In this document: positions 35,805 through 48,247 of the stretch, piece after piece | How the letters are laid out: every line of letters starts with the position of its first letter | Numbering within the stretch: position 1 is the stretch's first letter | DNA from: Ascaris suum | Taxonomy: Eukaryota > Nematoda > Chromadorea > Rhabditida > Ascarididae | Length of the DNA: 64,000 nucleotides | Direction: 5' to 3' | NCBI GenBank assembly: GCA_013433145.1 | Contig: CM024187.1 | Coordinates: 9,265,326 to 9,329,325 of the forward strand | Made by a program: the position numbers and the translations under genes | Notes under the pieces: model-generated | Databases searched by the model: none | Told to the model about the DNA's origin: nothing | What the model saw: only the letters and a program-made list of their open reading frames with translations

Positions 35805-37680
35805 ATATGGTTGCATTAGTACGCTATCGCTGAAGACACATTGACTCTGAAGCATCTGCGTTAAAGAGTATTCATCGATAAATTTAGCGCACTGTTGATG
35901 ATTGCCACCGATTAGATGCTTTCAGCTGAAAACAAAATCGGATCGCGATTCTTACCTATGCGTCATGCATTAAATTTCATCCAATGAAAACAATAAAATC
36001 ATGGTTTATTATTGGCAACTTGAAAAGGCATTCATACGATGAGAAATTTTTTTCACTTGCAAATATTTTTATCAAAGGCGGCAAAAGTATGCAAAGAGCG
36101 AAAGATTTGCTAGCACGGTGTGCGTTCTCTAAATTTCTTGCGTCTTTGCTGAATACATTATGAGAAAAACGACTACTGAGACAACTAAGACACATAAAGT
36201 TCGACCGTGCAAAACACTTCGGGTTGCCGAATCGAATTTTGGAATATGAGCGTTTTCCAGATTCCGGGTTATGAATCTCAAGCGATTTGATCGAAAGTTT
36301 TGTGAAGGAGAAATTTTCAAGAAATATTTACGTAATAAACTTGCCATGCGAGAGTATGAATATCAAAAATTCTCGAATGATCACAGCCCCTCTCGCACCA
36401 TGTGAATTCCCGAAACTTCAAAGCTCTCAATCTCAGCAGCGCATCGAGGCTTCCGGAATTACCTAACTTTGAGAACACTCGAACTTCAAAGATTTCCGAA
36501 CGTAATCTTCTTTTGAAGCCTCACTCTACGAAGTACTGCCTACAGAACGATCTGTCGTTGTCATGTAGCGTTCTTTTAAGCATGCAAAATGGTGGCAAAA
36601 GTAACTGCGTTGGAAAAGAGATGTGCCAAGAAGGCATGGGTGAAGTCGGGAGGAAGGAAAGAATAAGTTTCCACTGTCAATTGCCATACGCCGGTAAGAG
36701 ATGAACGCAACAAGATAAATATGGTGGATTCTATTAACATAGTCAGAAAAAAAGATGTAAGGGCAATAATTTTTATCGTATCCTATTATACACAAAAGGA
36801 ATTAATTTCTGTTAATCAATGCCACATGCGAAAAAAACCTACATATTGAGATGTAAATTCCTGCAAGTATCAGACTTAATTATTTCCTGTATTAGCGTTG
36901 GTTTCATTCCACCTCATTTCCGATACTTTTGATTTATATTTTTCATTCCGTGGACAGAATTCCATTTATTTAATTATAATAGTTCTTATTTCTAATGTTC
37001 ATGCTCAGAAAGAAACAAGCGAACACATTGCCTTGCATAGATTCCATTGAAGCAAAAATATGTGAAAAGTGCTTGGAAAAATTATTGCATCTAAAAGTGA
37101 AAAGTTAGCTGATGAGCTCCACATTACAGATATTGTGAATTTATTTCAGTAGCTAAAGTTGCAGACAATGGGCAGGTAAGTTAGCAGTAAATCAATAGCG
37201 ACTGCATGCCTCATCGATTAGAAACTTTTCAAGACATTTGCAAAATTCGAATAATGCATTAAGGTTTGCGTTAAATGTATTACTTTACTCGCGGAGATAA
37301 ACATATAAATCTGATGCCACTATTAAAAACTTGCTGCGAGTTGGCATGCAAAAGAAAATGATGGAACAATAGTAAACGTGAAGCGCTGAGGAGTGGTCTC
37401 TGAATGAACTACTAGTGCAAAAGTTCCAATAAGCGGATCTTACTGCACGGAAGTTCTCATAGAGCCAATTTCGTCGTCTGTAACATGTTGTTTTATTAGG
37501 TGATTAAGTAGTAATGGGAGCTTAGCAGTGAAGACAAGATTATCCACTATGAGGTTTCTTAAGCGCTTCATCTATCTCGTTTACCTGTTTATATCTCTTA
37601 AGTGGGGGCATCTGTGATAATTTATCTATGCAGCAAGAAATCGAATACAAATTATGCTACGAACAAATCTCCGCTTTTGA

Positions 37681-38133
37681 TTAATGATAAGAAACGGAAT
37701 CCTTTCTCGAATAATGTTCAGAACGCCTCCCTTGAACTGGCCTTCTGATCTTTTTAAGCGCAAAAAATGCAAGAAACTTCCCATTTGGCTTTATTGGTAG
37801 AACTATTTTCGCGTTTCTTGAACGCTTTGTTGTTTGTTTAGAATTCTCCGTGATAGTTAAAGGCAACTGAATCAAGCTCCTTGACCCATGAGCGAGAAAG
37901 CGCAATGGCTTTAAGAGTGCACCACCATATATAATAAGAATGCCGCATTTTGGCTGCTCCTCTAGAAAATGGCGATATAATCGATTTCTCAGGGTGAAAT
38001 GAATTTGCAACGAAAAGTTGTTCTCAACGAGAATCACAGGCGCAAGAAACACAGTTTGCAGGTATATGCGCAAAACCAGTGGAATTTTTCGATGCAATAT
38101 GGACTCTAAAATTTGCAGGAACAAATAAATCAT
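37681..38133 (-). CDS. Candidate ORF of 150 codons, basic C-terminus
   Basis: Minus-strand frame from MIYLFLQILESILHRKIPL through EEQPKCGILIIYGGALLK and PIKPNGKFLAFFALKKIRR to SEHYSRKDSVSYH and a stop. The first third is hydrophobic, the last third very basic. Composition is plausible for a protein, but no splice pair or family supports it. Length alone is near what chance allows in this window. Confidence 0.22.
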   Translation of the reverse strand: MIYLFLQILESILHRKIPLVLRIYLQTVFLAPVILVENNFSLQIHFTLRNRLYRHFLEEQPKCGILIIYGGALLKPLRFLAHGSRSLIQLPLTITENSKQTTKRSRNAKIVLPIKPNGKFLAFFALKKIRRPVQGRRSEHYSRKDSVSYH

Positions 38134-38400
38134 GTTGCTTCTTCGATCAGACGACAGCTAAAGAAAACACGAGCAAAACGTCCTAGTGGAATACAATACT
38201 CAAAATATGCATGACTATGCCCTCAACAGGTTCCTTAACAACTCTTTGAATAAAAACAATCCTAGACAAAAAAGTGATACAAATGCAACGCATATTATTG
38301 TATAGAAGGGAACGTATACATACTGCAACGCTTTCGACTAAGGATATTTTTTGGAACAAAAATTGGCTGGTGAGCAAAAAGCGGTGCCGCTTGATGTCGA

Positions 38401-38697
38401 TTGAAATTATGTTCATTCAAGACAGAGGTCTTGGAGCACACAGCTGAGGGATACGACAAGCATCTTATTGGTATTGAAGCCGTTCTCTTGAAAAACTGGG
38501 AAGGGGATGTGCAAAGTTATATTCGCACATTCGTGAGCAAACAAACGAAAACGACAGTGTTTGTACAAATCAAGCGCGGCTGGTCCGTCATGCTTGACAT
38601 TCGCCAATGGAGCGCAACATAGAGAAAGCACAGTTACATCCACTACGATTCCATACGCTGCTGTTACCAGTGGAATGGAGCTCCTTAAAAGGCGCAT
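38401..38697. CDS. Open block on both strands; one is probably coding
   Basis: The plus strand (38401-38622) reads EHTAEGYDKHLIGIEAVLLK, NWEGDVQSYIRTFVSKQTK and VQIKRGWSVMLDIRQW. The minus strand (38697-38413) reads MRLLRSSIPLVTAAYGIVVD with a hydrophobic N-terminus, then CCAPLANVKHDGPAALDLYK and HCRFRLFAHECANITLHIPF, which would suit a secreted Cys-containing protein. Stop density is low on both strands, so a real exon is likely here, but I cannot choose the strand. Confidence 0.25.
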
Positions 38698-40814
38698 AAA
38701 GATGCATTCTCGAAGTCAATTCAGGAAAAGCACTACCAAGCGAAAATCATATAATTATCGCATTTGCTGTACTGTATGAATAAATACTTACTCCTTATCG
38801 ACTGAGAAGGAAATCGAAACGATTTCATTACTTTTCACATCACTTCAACATTTCTCTCATTGCTTTCAAACAGATACTACATCTTAAAATGCTTAGTGAT
38901 GAGCAAATGTGAGGTGCATTAAGGATTCAAGTGAAACTCGTCTAAGATAAAAGTCCGAGAACCACACAACCCACATACGCGAAAAGCATCCTGTTACTTG
39001 CTACATAAAATGCGGCACATAAACATCGAATCACGAACATACAAAAGATCAGGACGGAACGGAAGTGAATGCGACATCAGCATACCTGTCAACGGCCTCG
39101 CTTTTCAATTGGAAATGATTGGAGATGTGCAGAGTTGATTCGAAGCAGGCAGACAAGAAATTAACATGCGAAAAGTGGATCGCATAGATGCGCTAATGTT
39201 CTTTTTCAACATATGAGCAAGTTTTGCTATAAAATCTTCATCAAATTCCCATTATAATGCTCGCCATAATTCTCTATAAAGTGCTATTTCTGCAATAAAC
39301 CAACAAGATGATCGTCAGTTTTTTTTTTTTCAAGTGCTCTTTTCGCCGTTCTGTATATCTGATCAGCTCTAATCATTTCACATCATTTCTGATATAGTAA
39401 AAAATTCCCTTCAAAATAGTGATGCGCTATAATTCATTGCTTTTGCATCTGCATCTTCAGTTCAGTGAGTCCATATCTGGCCAATTATGTTCACTGAATT
39501 GTACGTCTACTTGACTTTCTGAACTGGGCAACAGAACAAATGCATCTTTATTGGTGCATAAGTAATAAATACTCCGAAGAGCAATCGGTTTTTTCGTATA
39601 ACATTTCGAAGCAACGTCATTCTTTTACTGTAACCTCTAGCAGAATTCGTTACGCATTCATGTTCCTTTTGCACTTATAGAATAAACATACAAAAGGTCG
39701 AACACGCACTTCGCATTTCAAAGGCTTCATTCATGAAAGGCAGATGAAAGTTCATAATTTCAGCATTGTTTTCAGCTATTCAGAGGCATTAAATGTGTAA
39801 CAAAGCTTCATCGCGTGACATTCAAGTTATGTCTTCTTTTTTTGAACAGATTGTGAATTCGAATTTCGCCGCCAAATGGTGCATCTTAAGGGATGTTTTT
39901 AAAGAGGACTTTAGGCGCACTTTCTTCGCTTGGCATATTGGAACAACAAAATTATGCAAATGCTTAGCAGTTCGACATGGTCATCGATATTTTAATTACT
40001 TCACTCTCTCATCCTCAATTTTGGGCAGTAAAACATCTCCTACTAAGTAAACTCGAGATGATTTTCGCTTTTCTCTCAGATACGCCAGGCACTGCGAATT
40101 ACAAAGTTCTCAATTTAGAGGCTTCTGAATTTTCCGAAGTTGGAAGGGAGACTGCAGAGAAAGCATAGTGTATGAAGATTTCAAGATGCATGCGTTAAAT
40201 GCAGAGAGAAGGAGGAAGAATTATTATGGGGATATTTAAGAGAACTGAAAGCAATGGTGCAGGAAATTTGGATGCTTTCATTTGTACCAGCAATTCATAG
40301 GCACTTTGCAAATAGTCGTCAGCGAAATAATTGGTGAACCGGGTCATATAATATACTAAAAGGTCGAGTTTATTAAGTAATTTCTGCCTCATTTGTTTAT
40401 TTCTTGTCTCCCTCCCAGCCTCCCTATCTTCTTCTTTGAGATTGCTTGAGCGAAAACGAAGCTGAAAACTTTAGTCACGTAACTGTGACACTGGTAAAGG
40501 CAATTATAAGTCCATTTGTTGGAACATTGCTCAAGCAGAAATAAGCGAAACTTGACCGAATATCGATAAGCTCTGCTAATTGAGCTCTTTCTCAAGGCCT
40601 GTTTGCAACATCCACATAACAGCAATCTCGGCACACTAAACACGAAGTTGGGGCCGTCCATTTGCCGTGTGCAATTTTCCACGTGGCGTCCTGCAACGAT
40701 TCTAAAAGGCCTATAGAGCATAACTTAATCGCGCTTTATTGGCGCTGCATCAAGTCCTCGAGAAGCAGCAATTGCAATAATTACCAACATCCTGCTGACT
40801 AATATAGCAATGCA

Positions 40815-40838
40815 TTGGGTAAAAGTTGGGTAAAAGTT
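40815..40838. repeat. 11-bp direct repeat, two copies
   Basis: TTGGGTAAAAG occurs twice in tandem (40815-40825 and 40826-40836) just downstream (minus sense) of... the candidate intron start at 40845, i.e. within the candidate intron's first bases on the minus strand reading. It is a small replication-slippage type duplication. Confidence 0.85.
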
Positions 40839-40845
40839 GTGATAC

Positions 40846-41018
40846 CTGCCAAGCTTGTTAATGAAAAATTCGCTGAGTGCGAGGTATTTGTATATCACAA
40901 TGGTTTTGCTACTAAAAGCAGCGCATCCACATGAAGGGCCTATCGAAATAGTGTTTTTGAAAATCGCCTGCCAATAGTGATCAGATTTCACAAGCTTTCC
41001 CGAAACGGAGAGCTGCAT
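40846..41018 (-). CDS. Possible exon with good donor, unknown
   Basis: Reads MQLSVSGKLVKSDHYWQAIF, KNTISIGPSCGCAAFSSKT and IVIYKYLALSEFFINKLG, and ends at AG followed by donor GTATCA (40840-40845). There are two Cys close together (SCGC). No downstream exon joined in phase: the Cys-rich block at 40389-40721 (acceptor GTTGCAG) opens in a different phase. The family is not recognised. Confidence 0.23.
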
Positions 41019-41019
41019 T

Positions 41020-42437
41020 CCGCTAATTCAGTAGAATTAAACGTTCTGCCATGTGTGGATCTGAGAAATCGAATGGAATGGAAAAACGACTTTAGCCGCA
41101 TTAAACAACTATTTTCAAGACATTCTTGTCACGTGAGACAGCCAAGTACGATTGCGTGTTGGCTGCAGAACTTTGTGGCAGCAGCTACTATCGCACTATT
41201 AGCGCAAAACTTTTTGCAAGACCCCCCATCAATATTTATTACTCTATTTTTTGCATACGAATTTTATATTTTGCATCAATATATAATTTTGCAATTTGCA
41301 AAAAAAAAAAAACTATTTTACGAATTTTCCAAATGATCTAGAATATCGCTGAGACGATCAAAAGAAATGCAGAGGTTGAGCAACTAACCTCATGAGGAAG
41401 AAGAGGCAGTTATTGCGCTTCAATTGTTCAGTTTGCATACGTTCGAAAACAGAATGCATCAGGTAATTAAAAATTTCTTCTCTGCAGCAGATATGAGAAC
41501 AACACATGAAACGATGGAATTTCTCTAGCAAAAAATGAGGCACACCAAAATTTCAGAAGCAAATAGTGACCAGAACCGCGAAAACTGCAAAGAATATGTA
41601 ACTAAATCGCTCAACAAACGTACATTTGATATTAATACACCAGGAGTGCAAAGACAAGCGCTAGCGATGATCAACAGTAACCGTGATAAGCAGTTACTAA
41701 TGTATGTTTTTTCACTGCAAACCTCATTTAAAAAGCAAACGCTAATGAAATATGCATAGAAATATCAAGCCTCAATAAATGCTGCACAGTGCATACAATC
41801 AAGCATTAGTAAATCACATACATATCGAACAATGAACACCTATTTAACGTGAGAATTCAAAGGCTGTTTAATTTTCGTAGGAATACAGAGGAATACAGAG
41901 CTTTATTCGAAAAGGAATATAGAGAGGTCAAGTTGCTCCACGTTTCGATAGGTGGGCACATAGTTGTTTCCAATTAATAGCTCCTTCATCATGCATAAAG
42001 CCGGCTTTCTCATTACTCGAAAAAGAAGATGAAAGGAATTTTTTCAGTGGATCCACTGCATTTCGCATTCGTATTCAAATGGAACATTCGCTCGTAAATG
42101 AAGACTGCTAACACAGGCAAGGCGCTTATCGACTTTGAGCAGAAACACTCTTGACGAATAATAACAGAAAACCAATTGCCCTTATCCAATAAGACGTCGA
42201 GACGCCATTGATCGGGTGCTAATCTGAAGTGGTAAACATAACATCTCTTCCGCTTCATGAGGGTAATGGTGTTTTTGAGCGGATGCGCCCACATCGCTCG
42301 AAAATTTCCTGTTTGTAAACTTCTCTTAAGCTTCATATTGGAATATCCTAGAGAATACTCTCTTTGAAGTTTTGACAGAACAAAGCCTTGTCCTACCAGC
42401 TTGTAGGATGCGCTAAATGCACCGTTTTTCTTCGTTA
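41020..42437. other. No well-supported gene
   Basis: AT-rich, with an A13 run at 41300-41312 and a duplicated 10-mer GAATACAGAG at 41881-41900. A minus-strand frame at 42013-42336 (107 codons, DQWRLDVLLDKGNWFSVIIR) is protein-like in part but has no splice support. Confidence 0.4.
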
Positions 42438-42452
42438 GGGGGGGGGGGGGGG
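42438..42452. repeat. G15 homopolymer run
   Basis: Fifteen uninterrupted G bases on the plus strand, followed by TGGGAGG. It has intrinsic G-quadruplex potential. Confidence 0.97.
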
Positions 42453-42459
42453 TGGGAGG

Positions 42460-44420
42460 TACATATTCCTTTCACTATGAAATAGAGAACATCTCCCCTC
42501 AGAAAAAAGTCTTACATTAACTCTTACTTAAGGATATCGAGGTGTCTTATATTGCTATAGCTAAACCATCTTAGAATATCACAAATATTTTTTAACGACA
42601 ACATATGTTCGTTTCAGGTTGAGTTTTAGAAAAATCGCTCCTTTGTATCGTTTACCAACAGCTTCGGACACCTCAAACGTGGTAGTTTTGAAGCGTGAAC
42701 ACATTTTGTTTAGTGTAGCTAACCAAATTTCCAAGAGTAAAACTTCGTAATGTACCACTGAAAAAATTCGATACTTCAACCGGAAGTGTTAAATGGTTTG
42801 TTGGTTTGTTGAAAAGCCATTTTCCGCTTTTTGAATGGTTAAATTGGAGTCCCTCAAGCAAAGTTGAAAAGAGACACAAAATAAGGCATCGAGGAATCTT
42901 GAGAAAAATTTAATCTCAATCTCGAAAAATGCGGTTGTGGATAATTCGCCGAAGCCAACAAATAATGGGGCTGAATTTGGATGAGAATTAAAATAAAGAA
43001 TGGAGATCTTTTGCCACTAAAATTCCAGAACGAATTTCAAAAATGCGATTATTGGTAGGGAAGGCTTACCCACTGATGCATTTTTATACGGCGTCGAGGA
43101 AAACAGAGTTAAATTCAACCGTTTAACGATACCACTACAACCATTATGTTCTCATACGAAAACGACTGATGAAAATTCACTCTAATTCGTAAACTTCTTT
43201 GTGAGTGCACAAAACGGTGGTTCAAAGCCCCATAACTGAAAAAAAAATGTACAACTAGAAAAAATTAATGGCGAGGAAGATAGTTGCAAGAAGCTTAGTC
43301 CTAGTGCGCGGAGTATAAGCCCGTGAGTAAAGAACCGCGACCGAAAAAGTGTTGCAAAAACCCGATGACAAATATTCCTTGAGAAATCAAAACCTTTAAA
43401 TGAGGGCGCAGTTGATTTTAGTTCAAATATTCGTCGGCAAAAACTGCTTGTTTCATTAAATGTATTTACATGAAAACTATTCAGATGAAGTCCTCGGAAG
43501 AAGTAAGACCAGACAGTGCGATACTGGTAACTGCAATTGCTAGCTGAGGCGTATTTGTGACGAATGATAACTACTACACTTCAGAGAGTAAAATTTTTTG
43601 AAAAACACGGAACGACGATGAGCAACAATCTGGCGAGCGCAAAAAAAATCCATTAGATACATCGAGAGGCGGATTCGTTGAATATTGTGCAGTCCAGTCG
43701 TTCTCCCATGCGAGAGTATCGTTTTGGGCAACATCGTCGTTCTACGACGCTTCAGTTTTCATAACGTGTGATGGCTAGATTGCACAGTGAGCGAAACAGC
43801 TGTGCTTACTTATTCCGATAGAATGACATTTATTGCCACTATAGGTTTTTATTTGCTCTAAGCAATTAAAAATCTTGCTGATTATTTTAAAATCGCTAAA
43901 ATATCTATAACTTATTGACAAGATAGCGTTGTCTAAAAATGCGAGCCTCAAGGCAAAAAGAACTCACCGAACAGGTAGGTTTCAGCGGTGTTTATTGAAG
44001 TGAGGATGTGTACGAGGAAAGTCGCACTAACGGTTGCAATTATGCGCCGTCTCCTACGTTAGCAACTATTCGGTTGCAGTGGAAAATTCTTTAGCATTCC
44101 GGAGAACAGTTTTAGCAAAGTACGAAAAAAATTGATAAAACGTGTTGAAGGGATCTCTCAAAAAAATAAACAAAGAAAGCAGCTGAGAACACAGCCAGCT
44201 ACATCGTTTGGCGCTTTCAAATGAGCAAGAGTGTTTCACCGCAATGTCCCTTCGCTTTCTCTCCACTGCCCATTCATTTGGAGAATGACTAGGAGGTGAA
44301 GAGAAAATATGCAGCATATGTCGATCGGAAGATGGATTCCAAATGACTATAAATGCACGTAAAACGCTTTATAAAGAAGGAAGAAAACGGGGCGATGAGA
44401 AATTCACAATGAGGGGAGCG
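42460..44420. other. No supported gene
   Basis: AT-rich, with only short frames on both strands and no phase-matched splice pairs. Confidence 0.45.
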
Positions 44421-44421
44421 T

Positions 44422-44435
44422 GGGGGGGGGGGGGG
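44422..44435. repeat. G14 homopolymer run
   Basis: Fourteen uninterrupted G bases preceded by GAGGGGAGCGT. This is the second plus-strand G run, 2 kb from the G15 run. Confidence 0.97.
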
Positions 44436-44519
44436 CGAGGATAAAAAAAGGGAACGGTAGAAAATTTATTGATATGAATAGCTGTCTTTATTGTGTTTTG
44501 GCATTAGTTTTGAGCATAG

Positions 44520-44768
44520 AAAATTTGTGCTAACGACACAGAAATAAAAAGTCATAGAAAACAAGTGGGAACGTGTGCATTTTGTATAAACACCTACAAG
44601 AGGCACCATTCATGTGTAGCAAACGAGGCGCGAAGCGATGAAATCAATAGGGAACACCTTAGAAGCGCAATGCTTCGGCGTAGCTCTTCGACGCATCGTA
44701 ATTCAATAAAAATCACGGTTATGTGGCATTCGATTGTCGCACTGCTGCTTCCGGCATATTGGATTTAA
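44520..44768 (+). CDS. Candidate ORF with Cys/His cluster
   Basis: About 83 open plus-strand codons, including GTCAFCINTYKRHHSCVANE, ARSDEINREHLRSAMLRRSS, and a hydrophobic C-terminus (WHSIVALLLPAYWI). The C-x2-C-x6-HH-x-C cluster could bind a metal, but no known zinc-finger spacing is matched. The minus strand is open over much of the same region. Confidence 0.2.
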   Translation, partial: KICANDTEIKSHRKQVGTCAFCINTYKRHHSCVANEARSDEINREHLRSAMLRRSSSTHRNSIKITVMWHSIVALLLPAYWI

Positions 44769-44799
44769 TCCAATCATTTCTGCGCTCACTTCCTTTTCC

Positions 44800-46340
44800 C
44801 CATGAAACCATTTCGCCATGAAATATACGAATTGATACAACCCACAGTCGCTTCACGCAAGCAGCTAGATAGAAAGAGACAGGCTCCATTCTTTGAAAAT
44901 TTCAAAGATTTACAAACTGAACTTCTAATCTATCGATCCACTATAACGTCAACATTTTTCCTGTTTCCGATTAATTGCACTGGTATGTTATCGGCAAACG
45001 TTTCCACTACATTCTTGCTTTTAAAAAAGCGTTCACTCAATGGCCAATTTTCTAAGCGACTATGTAGCTCGTCAAATCCTCTTCAGCTACCATCTTCCTG
45101 TTTGGGTTGACATCAGTGGAATCAGTTTGTTGCATGGCTTCCAACTCGTCGGCAGAAGTCTATGCTCTCATTTCAAAAAACATCAATAATGATTAATTGT
45201 TGGAAAAACCGCTACGAATCAAATGAGCTGTAAGAGCATGCCGAAGCAGGATTCAGAACCACTCTCTATAGCAGCAAATTATGTGGACCTCGAAGCAGCA
45301 ATATTTCTTCGCACAGCAATTTGCCATTAGAAATGACGATAGCCATAGATACAATGAGCAATCAATCGCTTATTAAAATTGCTGCTCTTGACGCACAACA
45401 ATATGTGTGGGTTATTTTATTACGGCTCCACTATACAATGAGGGAACTACAGTCATTTGCAATCTAAGATCAACATCGCTACTTCATCCGTTTGCAGTAT
45501 GACACTGTAACGGTTTGAAAGTACGAGGAAAGAGAAAAAGAGAAAGAATGCACAACGTCTTGCTGTGAGGGCAACACATCAGCAATCCTTTGTCCACCTT
45601 TCTAATTGTCAGCACAACATCCTCAGTGATTTCGCAGGCATATCAAATCACAATTAACCAATCGAAGGCACTATCAATGTTGTCTTACGACATACGATCT
45701 TGATGCTCGAAAACTGTTGAAATGAACAAACGTCTAACTTTGCAAAATTGGCATATCAAGCACCTTCACTGGCAAAAGCGGTAAGCGAGATTGTTTGGCT
45801 CGAAACGAGACGATGACTAGGATGTAAATTGTTGTGCGCCCCATAATTCCATTTTACATGCCCATCTGTCTCAGAAGGCAAAACTGAGCGATAAATCGCT
45901 TCGTGTTTTCCCTTCGCCACAACCACAACAATGAGTTTATGCATATATTGCACGGGGTGCGGAAAACGGCATAAGCACGAATAATTTTCAATAGAAGAAT
46001 ACACCTATGTACACGAATAGGATACTTGAAAGACAATTTGACTGACAAGATTGCATCTGGCGAGAATCGGTTTCGGCATTATTTACACAACAGCATTTCC
46101 TTTTGACTTTCTTAGACGTATTTGGCGAAGAATGACATCTCATCTGAAATGAACGAGCTTGACTGCGCCAACTTAATGTGGATCGATCAGATATTACGCT
46201 ACTATGTCACGTATTATTAAAGAGACAAACCAAAGGTCATATACTGCAGTCACTAAATGTGTGAAGAATCATCTGTTACGCTAACACCTGCATCGGCTAT
46301 TGTGCTAATCACCTGCGAGTTACCTGATTTTATTTCTTCT
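44800..46340. other. No supported gene
   Basis: Open frames at 44802-45110 (plus) and 45756-46048 (minus) lack splice support or a convincing codon pattern. The rest has stops in all frames. Confidence 0.4.
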
Positions 46341-46349
46341 ATCAGTTAC

Positions 46350-46444
46350 AGCATTTTAGATGCAGCCTGTACTTTAGACAATCCGATAAATGGTTGGTAT
46401 TGCGCACGACCAAATGTCCGCTCAAACAGCAGAACACCAACTGT
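46350..46444 (-). CDS. Possible exon with protein-kinase-like hydrophobic segment
   Basis: Between an AG (GTGATAG) and a donor GTAACT the minus strand reads TVGVLLFERTFGRAQYQPF then IGLSKVQAASKM. The start resembles the subdomain IX region of Ser/Thr kinases (WS-x-G-V-x-L-F-E...F-G-R-x-P-F). The catalytic HRD and DFG motifs are not seen nearby and the upstream bases are closed in this frame, so this is only a weak suggestion. Confidence 0.12.
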
Positions 46445-46537
46445 CTATCACATGTATAGCATAATGGTTTAAAAGCAGAATCGCATCAATCAAATGAACG
46501 CTGCATTCTAAGGTGTTAGCCTCGCGCTGCCTTAAAT

Positions 46538-46789
46538 TTAAAATTCCCAAGCGATAAGACGTCGCCATTGATGTCGAACCAGTCGAGCGAGACTGGCTGA
46601 CCAGTAGAGCATGTAAAGAAAGTAGGCTTCTTCCACGTTAAGCTCTCCGACAGGCTTTTCACAGTACGTCAAAAAAAAATTTTTTTTTTGACTAAACGAC
46701 ACTATTTCAGACTGATTCCCTTCTGGTATAAAATCATTCAATTCACTTTCAGCTAAATCATCGAACTGGACGAGACGATCAAGAGACAT
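46538..46789 (-). CDS. Candidate first exon, unknown; contains A9T10 palindrome
   Basis: An ATG just after a TAG acceptor-like site starts MSLDRLVQFDDLAESELND and FIPEGNQSEIVSFSQ. The frame passes through a run of A then T (QKKNFF) and continues LTYCEKPVGELNVEEAYFL then YMLYW. The segment ELNVEEAYFLYML loosely recalls a helix of tRNA-splicing endonuclease subunits (EEAFFL), but that is not enough for a name. The true donor is unclear. Homopolymers in mid-exon are a frameshift hazard. Confidence 0.28.
   Translation of the reverse strand: MSLDRLVQFDDLAESELNDFIPEGNQSEIVSFSQKKNFFLTYCEKPVGELNVEEAYFLYMLYWSASLARLVRHQWRRLIAWEF
46668..46692. repeat. Palindrome GTC-A9-T10-GAC
   Basis: A 25-bp inverted repeat with a one-base asymmetry at the centre can be read directly. 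It could extrude as a hairpin and is prone to slippage. Confidence 0.95.
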
Positions 46790-48247
46790 TCTAGCCTTCT
46801 GCCTCTAATAATGACAGAAAAGTATGAGCAATGATTTATCCGTCCTCTTTCTTTGACTTCTTGCAAGAACAGACCTAACGAGAGCCTATCTGAGGTTCCA
46901 GAGGCAAAGAATGAGTCACGAAAGTAGGTGAATCATAAAAAAAGCCAGTTTAAAATGCACTTTGCAACATTCCTCATTGGCAATAAAGCACTTGAAATGT
47001 GTAAAAGCTTAACTCTTTCACCTTAAAAGAAAGGGTTTGAAGAAACAGAAGACGAAATTTGTTCAATGACCACTTCGAACAATGAAAGAATTTGTGCATT
47101 TCAGAAGGTTTCAGAGCACAACAATGTTTAAATTAGACCTGGAAACTTACCAACAAAACATTCGCAAGAAACTCGAACGTTCAAATTGAATTTCTGCCAC
47201 ACCTGACACTCGTTTGTACCAACGTTCCTCAGCACAACGAAATTCATATGTTTCTGCTTACATTTTCCATGAGCTGAAAATAAAAACAGAAATTCCTGCA
47301 GAGTGGCGAATTCCTAGCAAAAAAAGATGACTGAAAGCTAAAAGTGTTTCTTTTTAATCGAATAAGTCGTCAGATAAGGCAATTATTTTTAGGTGAGATA
47401 CAGAAGCTAAGTTAGGGACGAAAGAAGTAATAAACGCCCTGTTCACTCGAGTGTAAGCACGTCGTACAGAGATCAAATGCCAAGGCGCAATGAAAAATTG
47501 AATCCTTATAACTTTCCTCATAACCGTCCCTTGAACCCTTCGACGATTCTTGTGAGTGTTTACATTTTGGACAGCTTCTTCTTTCCCTTACTATTTCCTC
47601 CTTTTCCCCCTCCCCCACCCCTGTCAAATTTTAAGAAGAGAGGGAGAGGTCGCATTAGCTACAATCGTATGGCGTAAGCAACAATAGGACGGTGCAAAAA
47701 CGGTGGAAAATGTTGAAAATTCTGCAAATGAGCACTGTAAAAAAGTGCCAGTTGTCAAAGTTTTAAATCAAATGGCTCAAGCTGTTGGATTCTGGCGTCC
47801 TTTCTAATAAAAATAGCACACAAGGGAACCTTGTCACCTGAGGGTCTTGTAAACAAGCTCATTTCAAACGATTTTGCTGCTCAGCTCTCATTTTCATCGG
47901 TAAAATTTGAACTATGACAGCCTGCTAAGTAGACAACAGCAAGTTTCGAATAAGAGTAGAGAGATGCTAAATATTCCAAAAATTGAAAACGAGAGGAGAA
48001 GAATGACCATATGTGATCTAGACTGATTGGGCTTTGGAAAATACTAACCTCAGCTTGAACACATGCCCATCCCTCCTCGAGGACGATAAGAAATAGAAGC
48101 CTTGAGACTTCTCAAATAAACACATCGAATTGGCCAGACAGTAAAATTTTTAAAAAAAAATGGAAGGTGCACGTTCATTACAGCCTCCATTGCAAAGCAT
48201 AGAGCATAAGGTGAGGAAGAATTTTTTGAAATTTTGAAAATGCTTAC

